Origin: JALOOB01 sp040766655
Lineage (GTDB): Bacteria > Chloroflexota > Anaerolineae > CG2-30-64-16
Length of the DNA stretch: 64,000 bases
Direction of reading: 5' to 3'
Assembly: GCA_040766655.1 (NCBI GenBank)
Contig: JAXGQB010000008.1
Location: 186,001 to 250,000, forward strand
Under the pieces are notes generated by a model. It saw nothing but the letters and a program-made list of their open reading frames with translations, was not told the origin of the DNA and made no database searches. Below, in pieces: positions 23,360 through 33,190 of the stretch (position 1 is its first letter; every line of letters begins with the position of its first letter). The translations under genes were made by a program, and so were the position numbers.

Positions 23360-24477
23360 CCTTTTGTCGCCTTCAGCGCCGCGCTCGATCGGTCGGAGAC
23401 GGGCCATTCGCAGTATCGGGAGCGGCCGCAGCGCTTGCACACGCCAGAAGACCCGGCGCCGCCGCCCTCTGCCTCCAGTTCCTCGCGCACGCCATCGAAT
23501 TCGCCCATCAGATCGTACCACAGATAGGTGCGTCCGATCGTCACGCGCAGCGGAGTGTTCGGCAGCTTGAACGCCTGACGGGCCTTAGCGCCGTCAAAGT
23601 AGAATGTCTGCGCCTCGAGCCGCAGGCGTGCGCCGGTCAGGGGAACGGGCCCCGTGGTCTGGGGCTGGAGCATATCGGTGAGCCCGGCCGTCAACCCGAC
23701 CACCCAGCGCGGCATTGCCTTCAACTTCATTCCGCAGCCGACCACCTCCGCGATGGTCTGGTAGAGCTGGACCAGGGTGATGTTCTCGCCCGCGATGATG
23801 TAGCGCTCGCCGATGTGGCCCTTCTGCACGGCCTCGATGTGGCTCTGAGCCGCGTCACAGATCGGCACGACGTTCAGGCCGCCCGGCGGGATGAAGGGCG
23901 GCGCGCAGTGCTTGACGATCTCGACGACCATGCCGCTGGAGACCTTGCGAATATCGCGCGGCCCGATCACCGTCGTGGGATTGATGATGATGGCCGGCAG
24001 TCCCTTCTTCACGTACTCCAAGACGACTTCCTCGGCCTGGTGCTTGCTGTGGCCGTAGACGAATTGCTCTGGCTTGACGTTGAACGTGAAGCTCTCGTCG
24101 ACCATCTTGTTCGGATGGATGCCCATGGCCGCGGTGGAGCTGGTGTGGATAACGCGCTCGATGCGCGCGTCCAGTGCAGCCGCCATCACATTGCGGGTTC
24201 CCTCCACGTTGACCTCGTACATGTGGTCGACCCCCTGTCGCCAGTAGTCGACCACGCCCGCGGCATGGAACACCGCGTCGATGCCGCGCATCGCAGCGGG
24301 CAGGGTGTCCGGCTGCATCACGTCGCCGGTGACGAATTCGAACGGACCCTCTTCCAACAGCACGCGGGAGGCGCCGGGCCGCTCGAGGATGCGCACGTCC
24401 CATCTCCGCTCGATGAGCCGCAGCGCGATGTTCGAACCGATGAAACCGGTGCCGCCGGTTACAAGTGCGCGTGGCAT
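23356..24477 (-). CDS. NAD-dependent epimerase/dehydratase (extended SDR)
   Basis: A 373-residue extended short-chain dehydrogenase with TGGTGFIGSNIALRL (cofactor loop), FHAAGVVDYW, TSSTAAMG and the catalytic pair in VYGHSKHQAE. It resembles the dihydroflavonol-reductase/hopanoid-associated epimerase group. After the domain there is a Gly-rich linker and a Cys-containing tail (GVCKRCGRSRYCEW) that might bind zinc. AGGAG lies eight bases upstream of the ATG. It follows the siroheme synthase gene by 11 bases. Confidence 0.8.
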   Translation of the reverse strand: MPRALVTGGTGFIGSNIALRLIERRWDVRILERPGASRVLLEEGPFEFVTGDVMQPDTLPAAMRGIDAVFHAAGVVDYWRQGVDHMYEVNVEGTRNVMAAALDARIERVIHTSSTAAMGIHPNKMVDESFTFNVKPEQFVYGHSKHQAEEVVLEYVKKGLPAIIINPTTVIGPRDIRKVSSGMVVEIVKHCAPPFIPPGGLNVVPICDAAQSHIEAVQKGHIGERYIIAGENITLVQLYQTIAEVVGCGMKLKAMPRWVVGLTAGLTDMLQPQTTGPVPLTGARLRLEAQTFYFDGAKARQAFKLPNTPLRVTIGRTYLWYDLMGEFDGVREELEAEGGGAGSSGVCKRCGRSRYCEWPVSDRSSAALKATKG

Positions 24478-24488
24478 CCTGTCATCTC

Positions 24489-26852
24489 CTATCGCGTCGC
24501 AGCCGTGCCCGGCTGTTCCTGCGCCGCGCGCCACCGCAGCAGCGCGTTGACCAACGCCTCGGCTGCCTCTCCGGTCGTGTCGCCGACGATGTCGCCGACG
24601 ATGTCGGGGCGGAGGCCCATCTCCTGCGCAGCGGCTGCCGTGGTGGGACCGATGCACGCGATCGCAGCACGTCCCAGCACGGCAGCCAGGGGCCGATCCC
24701 CGACCATCGCGGCGGTTCCACGCAGCGCCGAGGGGCTGCAGAAGAGCGCGACGTCCACCCCTTCGCCGGCCACCTCGTCCAGCACCGCGGGATCGGGCTC
24801 GGCCGGCGTCACCGCGTACGCAATGACCTCGGTGACCGATGCGCCGCGGGCCGCCAGCGCGCGGGGCAGGTCGGGTGGCGCCTGGTCTGAGCGCGGCAGC
24901 AGCAGCCGGCGGCCGGCGATGTCGGGCAGCGCGACGGCCAGGTGGCTGCCCGTGGCATGGTCCGGGACCAGGTCGGGCGTCAACCCGTAGGCGCTCAGCG
25001 CGGCCGACGTCGCGGCCCCGATCGATGCGATGCGGACACCGGCCAGGCAGCGCGCGTCATAGCATCGGCCGGCGGCCCGTCCGCCCGCGCCCCCGCCGTC
25101 TGGGGCGAGGGAGAAGAGCCGATTGAGGAACGCGCGCACCGCGTTGGCGCTGGTGAACACGATCCAGTCCCACGGCCGTGCCGCGACTGGTGCGCGGCAC
25201 AACCGGTGGATCACTTGATCCAGCGCATCGGGGTCGCGCGGCGCCGCGATGCGGGTGGCCGGCAGCGCGATCACCTCTGCGCCCAGGCCGGCGAGCTTGC
25301 GGGTCAGCCCGACCGCGTCGTGCTCGGGCCGGGTGTTGAGAACGCGCAGCCCGAGCAGCGGCCGCTGCTCGGGCCGATCGTACCACCGCAGCCGGTCACG
25401 CAGACGCACGACCTCGCCAACGATGAGCGCGGCCGGGGGAACGATGCCGGCCGCGGCCACCGTCCCGACGATGTCGTCCAGCGTGCCCGTGACGGTGCGC
25501 TGCTGGGGCCAGGCGCCGCGCGCCACCACTGCGGCAGGCGTGCTGGCCGGGCGTCCTCCCGCACGCAGGTCGTCCACGATGGCCGGCAGGTTGCCCATGC
25601 CCATCAGGTAAACCAGGGTGTCTGCCGATGCTGCCGTCGCTCCAGGATCGGCCTGTGCGGGTGTCGCGCAATCACCCCGGCGGTGGCCCGTGAACACGGC
25701 GAAGCTGCTCGCTGCGTCGCGATGGGTGATCGGGATGCCGGCGTAAGCCGCAGCCGCGATGGCGCTGGTCACGCCCGGCACCACCTCGAAGGGCAGCCCG
25801 GCCCCGGCCAGCGCCTCCGCCTCCTCGCCGCCGCGGCCGAAGACGAAGGGGTCGCCGCCCTTGAGCCGCACCACGATGGCGCCGCGACGGGCCTCGTCGA
25901 CCAGGATGCGGTTGATCTCCTCCTGGGGCACGGGATGGCGGTCCGGCTGCTTGCCGACGTCGATCCGGCGCGCTGCTGGCGCCTCCCGGAGCAGCGCGGG
26001 CGGGACCAGGCGATCGTACACCACCACGTCGGCCGCGCGCAGGCACGCCAGCCCGCGGACCGTGATCAGTCCGGGGTCGCCCGGTCCTGCGCCGACCAGG
26101 TAGACCGTGCCCCGGGCCAGACCCGCGTCAGCGTCCGCATCGGTCGTGCAGGGATGCGCCTGGGTGCGGGGCGCGGCCGGCGCCGTGTGGCTCTCGGCCG
26201 CAGGGGCCGGGAATGTGATTTCACCAGTCAGCACCGCGCGTGCATGGGCGCGCGCGGCCGCCATTCCTTGCTCGTGCAGCACCTGCAGCACGTCGGAGTC
26301 AACCAGGCGCAGTGCCGCGTCGAGGCGCGGCTGGCCCGCGTCGAAGCGCGCCAGTAACTCGGGACGCAACTCGGCCAATAGCGCAGCGAAGTCGCCATAT
26401 TCGGGCGGGATCAGTTCATCGAGCCGCTCGCGCAGCCGCCGGGCGAGGGCAGGGCTGGCGCCGCCCGTGCAGATGGTGACCGCGATCTCGCCGCGGCGCA
26501 GGACTGCGGGGACGATGAAGTTGCTGTGGTCGGGGTCATCCACGACGTTGACCAGGCAGCCCCGACGCATCGCTTCCGCTGAGACCGCGTGATTGACCGA
26601 AGCATCATCGGTGGCTGCGACCACGAGCCAGGCGCCGGTTAGGTCGCCGTCCTGGTAGCAGCGGGGCGTGACGGCAATCGCACCGGCAGCATTGAGCTCG
26701 GCCAGCCCCGGGACCAGGTCGGGGCTGATGACGGTCACGCTGGACCCTGCTGCTAGCAGGCCCTGCACCTTACGCCAGGCGACCGCGCCGCCGCCGATCA
26801 CGACCGCGCGACGGCGCGCAAGTTCGATCAAGTTGACCGGATAAGTCCGCAT
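24489..26852 (-). CDS. Trifunctional siroheme synthase fused to uroporphyrinogen-III synthase (Met8-like + SUMT + HemD)
   Basis: A 787-residue fusion. Residues 1-215 are a precorrin-2 dehydrogenase/sirohydrochlorin ferrochelatase of the CysG N-terminal type (RRAVVIGGGAVAWRKVQGL, VVAATDDASVNHAV). Residues about 245-490 are uroporphyrinogen-III C-methyltransferase (YLVGAGPGDPGLITVRG, VRLKGGDPFVFGRGGEE). Residues about 500-787 are uroporphyrinogen-III synthase (LRVLNTRPEHDAVGL, IVFTSANAVRAFL). One chain therefore covers hydroxymethylbilane to siroheme. It heads a minus-strand operon with the SDR and two-component genes and is divergent from hemC. Confidence 0.92.
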   Translation of the reverse strand: MRTYPVNLIELARRRAVVIGGGAVAWRKVQGLLAAGSSVTVISPDLVPGLAELNAAGAIAVTPRCYQDGDLTGAWLVVAATDDASVNHAVSAEAMRRGCLVNVVDDPDHSNFIVPAVLRRGEIAVTICTGGASPALARRLRERLDELIPPEYGDFAALLAELRPELLARFDAGQPRLDAALRLVDSDVLQVLHEQGMAAARAHARAVLTGEITFPAPAAESHTAPAAPRTQAHPCTTDADADAGLARGTVYLVGAGPGDPGLITVRGLACLRAADVVVYDRLVPPALLREAPAARRIDVGKQPDRHPVPQEEINRILVDEARRGAIVVRLKGGDPFVFGRGGEEAEALAGAGLPFEVVPGVTSAIAAAAYAGIPITHRDAASSFAVFTGHRRGDCATPAQADPGATAASADTLVYLMGMGNLPAIVDDLRAGGRPASTPAAVVARGAWPQQRTVTGTLDDIVGTVAAAGIVPPAALIVGEVVRLRDRLRWYDRPEQRPLLGLRVLNTRPEHDAVGLTRKLAGLGAEVIALPATRIAAPRDPDALDQVIHRLCRAPVAARPWDWIVFTSANAVRAFLNRLFSLAPDGGGAGGRAAGRCYDARCLAGVRIASIGAATSAALSAYGLTPDLVPDHATGSHLAVALPDIAGRRLLLPRSDQAPPDLPRALAARGASVTEVIAYAVTPAEPDPAVLDEVAGEGVDVALFCSPSALRGTAAMVGDRPLAAVLGRAAIACIGPTTAAAAQEMGLRPDIVGDIVGDTTGEAAEALVNALLRWRAAQEQPGTAATR

Positions 26853-26858
26853 GAGAGG

Positions 26859-26888
26859 ATTCTAGCATGTTGTTCGGGACACCGTCAA
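26859..26888 (-). promoter_or_regulatory. Promoter of the siroheme synthase operon, probably leaderless
   Basis: On the minus strand TTGACG (26888-26883) and TAGAAT (26864-26859) are 18 bases apart. The -10 ends six bases before the ATG at 26852 and no ribosome-binding site is present. Transcription should therefore start at or next to the start codon. Confidence 0.55.
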
Positions 26889-26900
26889 TGATCTACATCC

Positions 26901-26929
26901 TTCTTCGGCCGTCCGACCTGTGGTAGAAT
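26901..26929 (+). promoter_or_regulatory. Putative promoter of the hemC-hemB-hemL group
   Basis: TTCTTC (26901-26906) and TAGAAT (26924-26929) are separated by 17 bases. The -10 is good and the -35 weak. It faces away from the divergent siroheme promoter. Confidence 0.45.
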
Positions 26930-26983
26930 GCGCGCTGTCTCCGGTCGGGGCAGCCGCCCAGGCCGGAAGAGTGGAGCGACATC

Positions 26984-27931
26984 TTGGAACAGATCATCGT
27001 CGGCACGCGCGCCAGCGCGTTGGCCCGGCGCCAGACCGAGCTGGTCGTTGCGGCGCTGCAAGCCGCGTGGCCGGGACTGAGCGTGCTCATTCGGGAATTC
27101 AGCACGTCAGGCGATCGCGATACCAGCCGCCCGCTGCCCGAGATCGGGGGCAAGGGCCTCTTCACCGCCGACCTGGCGGACGCCCTGTCCGGTGGGGAGA
27201 TCACGGTGGCGGTCCACAGCCTGAAGGATCTCCCAATTCCCGCCTGTTACGGACCCGCAGAGGGCCAGCCGATGCTCTGCATCGGTGCGGTGCCGCCGCG
27301 CGAGGATGCGCGGGATGCGCTGGTCTCGCGACACGGGGTGGGGCTGGCAGCGCTGCCTTCACGGCCGCGCGTCGGCACCAGCAGCCCGCGCCGTGCTGCG
27401 CAGCTGTTGGCCGTGCGGCCCGATGCGCAGATCGTGCCGTTGCGCGGCAACGTGGACACCCGGCTTCGCAAGGCCATGACGGAGGAGTACGACGCGATCG
27501 TGCTCGCCGCGGCCGGCCTGGCCCGCCTGGGGCTGGCAGACCGTGTCACCGAGTACCTGCCGTTCCATGTGATGCTGCCTGCACCGGGGCAGGGCGCGCT
27601 GGCGGTGCAGTGCCGCTCGGACGACCGCCTGGCGCGCGACCTGATCGCGCCGCTACACGACCCGGCGGCCGAGGCGGCCGTGACCGCGGAGCGGGCCTTC
27701 CTGGCAGCGGTCGGCGGCGGCTGTTGCGCGCCGGTGGGCGCATACGCCGAATTGGATGATGTCGATGCAGCGGTCCTCCGCCTGACAGCACTGGTCGCGA
27801 CCCCCGATGGCTCGCAGATCGTCCGCGTCAGCGGTGAGGGCGCGTGCCACGAGCCTGCAGCGCTGGGCGAGCGCCTGGCGGCCACGGCCCTCGATGCAGG
27901 CGCCGCAGCCATGCTTGAGGCGTGTCGATGA
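26984..27931 (+). CDS. hemC: Hydroxymethylbilane synthase (porphobilinogen deaminase)
   Basis: A 315-residue enzyme assembling four porphobilinogens into hydroxymethylbilane. It has IIVGTRASALARRQTELV, DLADALSGGEITVAVHSLKDLP, GTSSPRRAAQLLA, LRGNVDTRLRKA and the dipyrromethane-cofactor Cys in AAVGGGCCAPVGAYAE. A TTG start is used, with GGAG seven bases upstream. Confidence 0.95.
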   Translation: MEQIIVGTRASALARRQTELVVAALQAAWPGLSVLIREFSTSGDRDTSRPLPEIGGKGLFTADLADALSGGEITVAVHSLKDLPIPACYGPAEGQPMLCIGAVPPREDARDALVSRHGVGLAALPSRPRVGTSSPRRAAQLLAVRPDAQIVPLRGNVDTRLRKAMTEEYDAIVLAAAGLARLGLADRVTEYLPFHVMLPAPGQGALAVQCRSDDRLARDLIAPLHDPAAEAAVTAERAFLAAVGGGCCAPVGAYAELDDVDAAVLRLTALVATPDGSQIVRVSGEGACHEPAALGERLAATALDAGAAAMLEACR

Positions 27932-27975
27932 TCGGGCCAACAAGACCGCTCCTTCGACCGCGCCCCCTTCGGTGT

Positions 27976-28008
27976 GCCAACCTAGGGTTGGCCAACCTAA
28001 GGTTGGCC
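27976..28008. repeat. Double GCCAACC/GGTTGGC palindrome between hemC and hemB
   Basis: GCCAACCTAGGGTTGGC is followed immediately by a second copy with TAA in the centre. The family recurs at 14733-14751 and 46351-46414. Confidence 0.8.
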
Positions 28009-28103
28009 CTACGCTCAGGACGCTCAGGCCTGGCTAGTTCTGGCTCTGTTGGTCGATGACGGCGGCGGCGAAACCGGCCCGTTTCTGTTGTGAGGAGCAT
28101 GTC

Positions 28104-29078
28104 ATGTCTTATCCAACCACCCGGTTACGGCGCCTGCGTGTGACGCCGGCGCTGCGGCGGATGGTGTCTGAGACATCCTTGGCGCCAGACGACCTGATCT
28201 ATCCGATGTTCGTCGTGCACGGCGAGGGGATCCGCCGGCCCATCGCGTCGATGCCGGGCATCTGCCAGCTCTCGGTGGACGAGGCAGTGACGGAGGCGGG
28301 CAAGGCCTTGGCACTCGGCGTGCCCGCAGTGCTGCTGTTCGGGGTGCCTGCGATCAAGGACGCGACGGGCAGCGAAAACTACGCGGACGACGGCATCGTT
28401 CAGCAGGCCACGCGGGCGCTGAAGGCGGTGCATCCCGGACTCGTCGTCATCGTCGACCTTTGCCTGTGCGAGTACACCGATCACGGCCACTGTGGGGTCA
28501 TCCCCGCGGGCCGGATCGATAACGACGCGACGCTCGAGATCCTGGGTCGCGCCGCGGTGAGCTATGCGCGCGCAGGCGCGGACCTGATCGCACCCTCGGG
28601 CATGATGGACGGCATGGTCGCCGCCATTCGCGGTGCGCTGGACCACGCTGGCCACTTGGAGACCGGCATCTTCAGCTACGCGGTCAAGTATGCCAGCGCG
28701 TTCTACGGGCCGTTCCGGGATGCTGCGGAGGGCGCGCCGAAGTTCGGCGACCGCAAGACGCACCAGATGGATCCGGCGAACGTGCGCGAGGCGCTGCGCG
28801 AGCTGGCGCTGGACGTCGCGGAGGGCGCAGACCTGGTGATGGTCAAGCCCGCGCTGGCCTACCTGGACGTCGTCCGCCGCGTGCGGGAAGCGTGCGATCT
28901 GCCCGTGGCGGCGTACAACGTCAGCGGCGAGTACGCAATGCTCAAGGCGGCCGCGGCGAACGGGTGGATCGACGAGCGCGCCGCGGTGTTGGAACTGCTC
29001 ACGGGCATCAAGCGCGCGGGCGCGGACCTGATCGTGACGTATCATGCGCTAGACGCAGCCGGCTGGCTGAGGTCGTAG
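28104..29078 (+). CDS. hemB: Delta-aminolevulinate dehydratase (porphobilinogen synthase)
   Basis: A 324-residue enzyme condensing two aminolevulinates. The active-site lysines lie in SYAVKYASAFYGPFRDA and in MVKPALAYLDVV. The metal-site segment DLCLCEYTDHGHCG contains the three Cys of zinc-dependent forms. GAGGAG lies upstream of the ATG at 28104; an earlier in-frame start at 28056 lacks support. Confidence 0.95.
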   Translation: MSYPTTRLRRLRVTPALRRMVSETSLAPDDLIYPMFVVHGEGIRRPIASMPGICQLSVDEAVTEAGKALALGVPAVLLFGVPAIKDATGSENYADDGIVQQATRALKAVHPGLVVIVDLCLCEYTDHGHCGVIPAGRIDNDATLEILGRAAVSYARAGADLIAPSGMMDGMVAAIRGALDHAGHLETGIFSYAVKYASAFYGPFRDAAEGAPKFGDRKTHQMDPANVREALRELALDVAEGADLVMVKPALAYLDVVRRVREACDLPVAAYNVSGEYAMLKAAAANGWIDERAAVLELLTGIKRAGADLIVTYHALDAAGWLRS

Positions 29079-29087
29079 CTGCATCGC

Positions 29088-29125
29088 GCGGCCCGGCCGG
29101 AGCAGCGCTGCTCCGGCCGGGCCGC
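29088..29125. repeat. 38-bp perfect palindrome between hemB and hemL
   Basis: Two 19-base arms (beginning GCGGCCCGGCCGG) meet without a loop. No U-tract follows, so it is not a classical terminator. Confidence 0.85.
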
Positions 29126-29151
29126 AGATCACTCGGAGAGACAGAAGCCGA

Positions 29152-30441
<1,290 letters not shown>

Positions 30442-30447
30442 GCTGAG

Positions 30448-30852
30448 ATGGCAAAGAAGCGTTCCCCGCATCCGCGGAAGTCCGTCCAGAAGACGCCGCC
30501 GCTGTCCCGGCGCCGCCAGCTGTTCTTGGTGGCAGCGCTGGTGCCCGTGACGGTCGGTCTCTTCCTCTTCATCGCTTCATGGTTCGAGTTTACCCTGTTC
30601 GGCACGCCGGAGAGCCAGACCCTGGCCGGCGCGCTGCTCGCGCTGGGGGGATTCGCGCTTGCCAATGCGATCCAGGGGCTGTGGCGACTGGCGGCCGGCT
30701 GGCTGTTGATCGGTGTGGCGATCTGGCTGGCAGTGAGCGCCACGCAGCCTGAACTGCGCTGGGTGGCAGGTGCGATCGGTGCCGTGGGCTTCGGCTTGAT
30801 CCTGGCGTCCTTCGTGGCGCGCTACCGAGAGGTGCGCAAGCAGTCGGGCTGA
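30448..30852 (+). CDS. Small four-helix membrane protein, unknown function
   Basis: A 134-residue protein with a basic N-terminus (about 20 residues rich in Lys and Arg) and about four hydrophobic segments at residues 27-47, 55-75, 77-95 and 102-122. It starts six bases after hemL, so it is probably cotranscribed. No family was recognised and no functional residues stand out. Confidence 0.65.
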   Translation: MAKKRSPHPRKSVQKTPPLSRRRQLFLVAALVPVTVGLFLFIASWFEFTLFGTPESQTLAGALLALGGFALANAIQGLWRLAAGWLLIGVAIWLAVSATQPELRWVAGAIGAVGFGLILASFVARYREVRKQSG

Positions 30853-30868
30853 CGGTGCGCGGCCGCTA

Positions 30869-31516
30869 TCACCGCGCGGCCACGGCCTCGTGCGCCAGCT
30901 GTCCTACGGTGGCTACGGTCAACCCGCCTTCGCGATACAGTAGCACGCGGCGGCTGTCGTCCAGCAGTTGGGATTGCCTGGCCAGCAGAGCGCCGAGGCC
31001 GAGCCGGCCGAGGCACACCGCGGCCAGGCCGCGTACCTGCGGGTCGGGATCGTCCAGGCACGGCGCCACCAGTGGGATGGCCGTCCCGAGCAGGTCGGGC
31101 GCCCGTTCCGCCACCCGGCCGATGCCCCACAGCGCACCCGCGCGAAACCGCGGGGCATCCTCCGCCTCCAGGTCCAGCACCGCGACCATGGGCGGCGCAA
31201 ATGGGGCGAACATCGTGGGGCGGTGGTGCAGCACCTCGCCGATCAGTTCCGGCGCGTGCCAGCAGATGCCTCCCGATTCATCGCTGAGCAGCCACAGGAG
31301 CCGGCGCAGGTGGCCCCGCACGAACTCGGGATCGCGATCCGCCGCTGCGGCCGCCGCAAGGCCGAATGCCTCGATGGCCCGCCAGGCGATGAGGAGATCC
31401 CCTTCGTAGGTTAGCCCCACGAGATGGCTCAGCACGCGACCGCGCTGCGCGGCCAGCTCGGCGATCGCCGTCAGTTCATATGCCTCCAGATGCGCTCGCA
31501 GTTGTTTCTTCGTCAT
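30869..31516 (-). CDS. HEAT-repeat protein, unknown function
   Basis: A 215-residue all-helical protein with HEAT/PBS-like repeats, e.g. LLIAWRAIEAFGLAAA, RAGALWGIGRVAERAP and VRGLAAVCLGRLGLGAL. A conserved-looking CWHAPELIGEVL lies at about residue 85. Its architecture recalls an uncharacterised HEAT-repeat family found in sulfate reducers, but that comparison is from memory. It converges with the membrane protein and is divergent from the sulfur island. Confidence 0.6.
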   Translation of the reverse strand: MTKKQLRAHLEAYELTAIAELAAQRGRVLSHLVGLTYEGDLLIAWRAIEAFGLAAAAAADRDPEFVRGHLRRLLWLLSDESGGICWHAPELIGEVLHHRPTMFAPFAPPMVAVLDLEAEDAPRFRAGALWGIGRVAERAPDLLGTAIPLVAPCLDDPDPQVRGLAAVCLGRLGLGALLARQSQLLDDSRRVLLYREGGLTVATVGQLAHEAVAAR

Positions 31517-31601
31517 ACCGTCCTCGCGGTCCGTTTATTCTCTCACATGTGTTCAGATTCGCTGCATAAGGTTTCCCTTAGATCAAGATAAGACAAAGGC
31601 C

Positions 31602-31628
31602 TATTCCATTTGTGAGCCAAATGGGATA
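31602..31628. promoter_or_regulatory. Operator-like dyad upstream of the sulfur island
   Basis: Arms TATTCCATTTG and CAAATGGGATA are complementary at ten of eleven positions around a five-base spacer. The region 31517-31875 holds no gene. Besides this dyad it contains a CACCCGG/CCGGGTG hairpin near 31735-31760. The dyad lies between the HEAT gene and the sulfur operon and may regulate either. Confidence 0.45.
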
Positions 31629-31875
31629 ATCTGTGCAGGATTTCACTTGGAAGCGGGAGAAGAACTCTTCCGCGCCAACCGCGCGCCGCAGCACTACTTC
31701 CCACCTGTGCGCCGGCGCACATTGCAGGTCACGGTCACCCGGTAGTCCACCCGGGTGGAAAGGAGGGAGCTCCGAATCTGTCCCGAATTGGAACCCCAAG
31801 TTTCGTCTTATGCTTGTTTGTGGCATGCATCCGGCCGTGCAGACTCGGCACAGCCAACACCTACAAGGGGGTAGC

Positions 31876-31974
31876 ATGAAAATCAACGAGGACTGGCTGG
31901 CGGTGATCATCGCCTTCGGGTTGATGCTTCTGGCCATGGTGGGCGTTATCTCGCCCACGTGGATGAAGTTCTAA
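31876..31974 (+). CDS. 32-residue single-pass membrane peptide before the YeiH-type transporter
   Basis: The peptide MKINEDWLAVIIAFGLMLLA then continues with further hydrophobic residues and ends PTWMKF. AAGGGGG precedes the ATG at 31876; the longer frame from 31633 has no such site. NEDW-x-AV followed by one hydrophobic helix resembles the N-terminal helix seen on longer proteins of the putative sulfate-exporter family. Here it is separate and ends 12 bases before the transporter. Confidence 0.7.
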   Translation: MKINEDWLAVIIAFGLMLLAMVGVISPTWMKF

Positions 31975-31986
31975 GGAGGCGCCGAA

Positions 31987-33075
31987 ATGACTACTGCCAA
32001 AGCGCCCGCAAAAGGGCAATCGAACAATCTCGTCGGCTTTCTCATCGGTCTTGCTATCGTGGTCGTGCTGGCCTTCCTGGCACGCTGGTTGAAGCTCCAG
32101 GTCTATGGCCTCGAGCTGCCGCTGGGCATTCCTGGCAAGGCGCTGGAGTATCCTCTCTGGGCCGCGATCCTCGGCCTGATTGCGAACTGGGTCCTCAAGA
32201 CGACCAACGTCTATGATCTCGTCAAGTCCGGCTTTCGCACCGAGCTGTTCCTCAAGATCGGCCTGGTGCTGTTGGGCGCGGGCATCAGCTTCAAGGTGAT
32301 CGTTACGGCCGCTGGGGGCGCGATCCTCCAGGGCATTATCATGGTCACCGCGGTGTTCTTCTTCTCCTGGTGGTTGGGCGGCAAGTTCGGCCTGGCCGAC
32401 TCGCTGCGCGCGGTCATGTCCACGGCCGTCTCCATCTGCGGCGTTTCCGCTGCCATCGCTGCCGCAGGCTCGGTGTTGGCCAAGAAAGAGGAGATCACCT
32501 ACATCACGGCGTTGGTCATCGTGACCGCACTGCCGCTGATGGTGATTACACCGCTCATCGCAGGCGCGTTGAACATGCCTGAGCCCATCGCGGGCGCCTG
32601 GTTCGGCGGCAACGTCGACACTACGGCTGCCGTGGTCGGCGCGGGCACCATCTACGGCGAGACGGCCCAGAAGATCGCCAGCATCGTGAAGCAGACCCAG
32701 AACGCGCTCATCGGCGTGGTGGCCTTCCTCCTGGCGCTGTACTTCAGCGTCGTGGTCGAGGGCAATAAGGAACGCCCGAGCGTTGGCGTCATCTGGCAGC
32801 GCTTCCCGAAGTTCGTCCTGGGCTTCATCGTCGCTTCGCTGCTCTTCACGTTCGGTGTGCTCGCGAAGGATCCCAGCGCGGCCATCAAGGGCATGAAAGA
32901 CTGGGCGTTCTGCCTGGCGTTCGTCTGCATGGGCCTCGAGCTTTCCGTTGCGCAGTTCAAGAAGATGGGTTGGAGGCCGGTCATCGTGTACCTCATCGTG
33001 ACCCTCTTCAACACCCTCCTGGCGTTGGGCGTGTCCTGGCTTATCTTCGGCTGGCTGTTCCCCACCAGCCTGTAA
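31987..33075 (+). CDS. YeiH-family putative sulfate/sulfite exporter
   Basis: A 362-residue membrane protein with about ten hydrophobic segments and the family's conserved GLVLLGAGISFKVI, SICGVSAAIAAAG and AGAWFGGNVDTTAAVVGAG. The family is annotated as putative sulfate exporters. Placed just upstream of dsrA it could move sulfite, sulfate or another oxyanion; the substrate is inference. GGAGG precedes the ATG. Confidence 0.82.
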   Translation: MTTAKAPAKGQSNNLVGFLIGLAIVVVLAFLARWLKLQVYGLELPLGIPGKALEYPLWAAILGLIANWVLKTTNVYDLVKSGFRTELFLKIGLVLLGAGISFKVIVTAAGGAILQGIIMVTAVFFFSWWLGGKFGLADSLRAVMSTAVSICGVSAAIAAAGSVLAKKEEITYITALVIVTALPLMVITPLIAGALNMPEPIAGAWFGGNVDTTAAVVGAGTIYGETAQKIASIVKQTQNALIGVVAFLLALYFSVVVEGNKERPSVGVIWQRFPKFVLGFIVASLLFTFGVLAKDPSAAIKGMKDWAFCLAFVCMGLELSVAQFKKMGWRPVIVYLIVTLFNTLLALGVSWLIFGWLFPTSL

Positions 33076-33085
33076 GCGTCTGGAG

Positions 33086-33160
33086 GTGTGCGGGTGTGGG
33101 GCGGGCGTCTCAACGCTGTTTACAACGCACTCACAAGGACCCTGACCTACACCCGCACAC
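33086..33160 (+). repeat. Long-loop inverted repeat before dsrA
   Basis: GTGTGCGGGTGT and ACACCCGCACAC form perfect 12-base arms separated by about 50 bases, ending 30 bases before the dsrA ATG. It may fold in the leader of the dsrA transcript. Confidence 0.7.
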
Positions 33161-33190
33161 TTCTGCAGTCTATTCTTAGGAGGCACATTC

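Noticed and set aside
31633..31974. 113-residue version of the small membrane peptide
   Set aside because: The upstream 81 codons have no ribosome-binding site and cover the gene-free regulatory region. A good site precedes the ATG at 31876.
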